Assembly (NCBI RefSeq): GCF_050434145.1
Contig: NZ_JBNPVX010000067.1
Span: 1 to 6,778 of the forward strand
Length of the DNA stretch: 6,778 nucleotides
Direction of reading: 5' to 3'
Origin: JAISST01 sp050434145
GTDB lineage: Bacteria; Fusobacteriota; Fusobacteriia; Fusobacteriales; Fusobacteriaceae
The first letter of the stretch is position 1, and each line of letters starts with the position of its first letter. A program made the translations under genes and the position numbers. The notes below the pieces were generated by a model, which did no database searches, was not told the DNA's origin, and saw only the letters and a program-made list of their open reading frames with translations. Shown in pieces: positions 6,046 through 6,778 of this stretch.

Positions 6046-6778
6046 CTAAAACACATACTTAAATCTTACTCCATAAGATAAATCTGCTTCTTTTTTATTA
6101 TCATGTTTTCGAGCTTCTACTTCAAATGTTACTCCCATTTTATCTGCTTTTTCTATTGTTATACCTAGTTTTCCTTTCGCTATTCCTTTTTCTTTATCAG
6201 GTCTTATTAGTTCATAATAATCTGTTCCTCCTGATTTTACTTTCGCTTTATTTCTTGTATAATTTTCTCCTAGTTCATAAGCATATGATAATTTCCCTTC
6301 TAATTTTGCTGATACTTTTTTACCCAAGTGTTTTCTTACATGACCTTCTATTCCTACTTCTGGTTGAATACTCAAGTAATCATTTGATCTTACTTTTACT
6401 TCCAAGCCTTCTCCTGATTTTTCACTGAAGCCTGATAGTTTCCCATATTCCATATTTAATGCCCCATAAATACCTAACTTATGATTGTAACTTCTACTCA
6501 ATACATGTTCTATTTTATTATCTAATGTAATTTGATAACTATTATACTTACCTTTTGATGTCGTTGCTTTTTCTAATTCTATCACTCTTTCTGATTCATG
6601 TCGATTATAACCTAGTTCCAGTCTGCTCACTAATCTTGTTCTATCTTCTCCGTCTGAATTCAACAGTGATTTAACCATATGTATCCCTGCTCTTACACTA
6701 TATACATCTTCTTTAGATTTGTTATCATAAGTTCCATTATCATCAAACTTAAACTTTGATACTGCAAAGCCTAAGCTA
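6046..6778 (-). CDS. Autotransporter (type Va secretion) beta-barrel domain, C-terminal part only
   Basis: The frame stays open to the window edge, giving 243 C-terminal residues, so the first ATG in view (6678) is internal and the true start lies outside. The sequence has the look of a PF03797 autotransporter barrel: alternating hydrophobic and polar strands with charged or glycine-rich turns. Examples are LGIYGALNMEYGKL, the YLSIQPEVGIEG segment, KLEGKLSYAYELG and GKLGITIEKADKMGVTFEVEA. It ends YGVRFKYVF, the terminal-aromatic signature recognised by the BAM complex. Such barrels insert in the outer membrane and export an N-terminal passenger to the surface, often an adhesin or protease. 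The passenger is not visible, so the role cannot be named. It has its own terminator and is transcriptionally separate from glmS. Confidence 0.88.
   Translation of the reverse strand, partial: SLGFAVSKFKFDDNGTYDNKSKEDVYSVRAGIHMVKSLLNSDGEDRTRLVSRLELGYNRHESERVIELEKATTSKGKYNSYQITLDNKIEHVLSRSYNHKLGIYGALNMEYGKLSGFSEKSGEGLEVKVRSNDYLSIQPEVGIEGHVRKHLGKKVSAKLEGKLSYAYELGENYTRNKAKVKSGGTDYYELIRPDKEKGIAKGKLGITIEKADKMGVTFEVEARKHDNKKEADLSYGVRFKYVF

Noticed and set aside
6126..6428. Plus-strand 100-codon frame rich in leucine, looking like a membrane protein
   Set aside because: It is the antisense of the autotransporter barrel. Lysine/glutamate-rich minus codons read as leucine/phenylalanine on the other strand, and it has no ribosome site.
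6676..6678. ATG as the start of a small 210-residue outer-membrane protein
   Set aside because: The same frame stays open upstream to the window edge with barrel-like sequence (for example VYSVRAGIHM), and no good ribosome site precedes this ATG, so it is an internal methionine.
1..6778. tRNA, rRNA, CRISPR array, prophage or defence genes
   Set aside because: No direct-repeat array, cloverleaf or conserved rRNA segment was seen, and all sizeable frames are explained by ordinary housekeeping or surface genes.

Overview
This is an AT-rich, five-gene stretch in which every gene lies on the minus strand, so it reads from high to low coordinates. It holds the 3' part of an outer-membrane autotransporter, glmS behind a glmS ribozyme, a membrane-anchored DUF218 (YdcF/SanA-like) protein, a long three-domain Xaa-Pro aminopeptidase and a YcdX-like PHP phosphatase. 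A very AT-rich genome with Firmicute-like leaders (GGAGG ribosome sites, a glmS ribozyme) combined with an autotransporter beta-barrel, which requires an outer membrane, points to Fusobacteriota. Leptotrichia or Fusobacterium relatives are most likely; the genus is not settled from this sequence.

Layout from right to left, in the direction of transcription. Bases 6778-6046 encode the last 243 residues of an autotransporter barrel whose 5' part lies outside the window; a strong hairpin terminator follows at 6019-5986. Next comes a 424-base gene-free stretch (5622-6045) that is almost fully explained. It holds the terminator, a near-consensus sigma-70 promoter (TTGACT, 17 bases, TATAAT at 5925-5897), a complete glmS ribozyme (5870-5738) and an AT-rich spacer of about 116 bases ending in a GGAGG site. 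glmS (5621-3795) is followed after 70 bases by the DUF218 gene (3724-2945), and both appear to end at a hairpin at 2933-2903. A 273-base intergenic region with several inverted repeats then leads into the aminopeptidase P gene (2671-881) and, 41 bases further on, the ycdX-like gene (839-102). At the left edge an extended -10 promoter (34-26) probably serves a gene beyond the window.

Functionally, GlmS makes glucosamine-6-phosphate, the entry point to peptidoglycan and lipopolysaccharide amino sugars. The ribozyme should cleave its own mRNA when that product is plentiful, giving feedback control. The DUF218 membrane protein probably shares the transcript and belongs to a family tied to envelope biology. 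The aminopeptidase and PHP phosphatase form a separate probable two-gene unit of cytoplasmic enzymes. I see no defence system, phage, CRISPR array or intact mobile element. The least explained DNA is the 2672-2944 leader.
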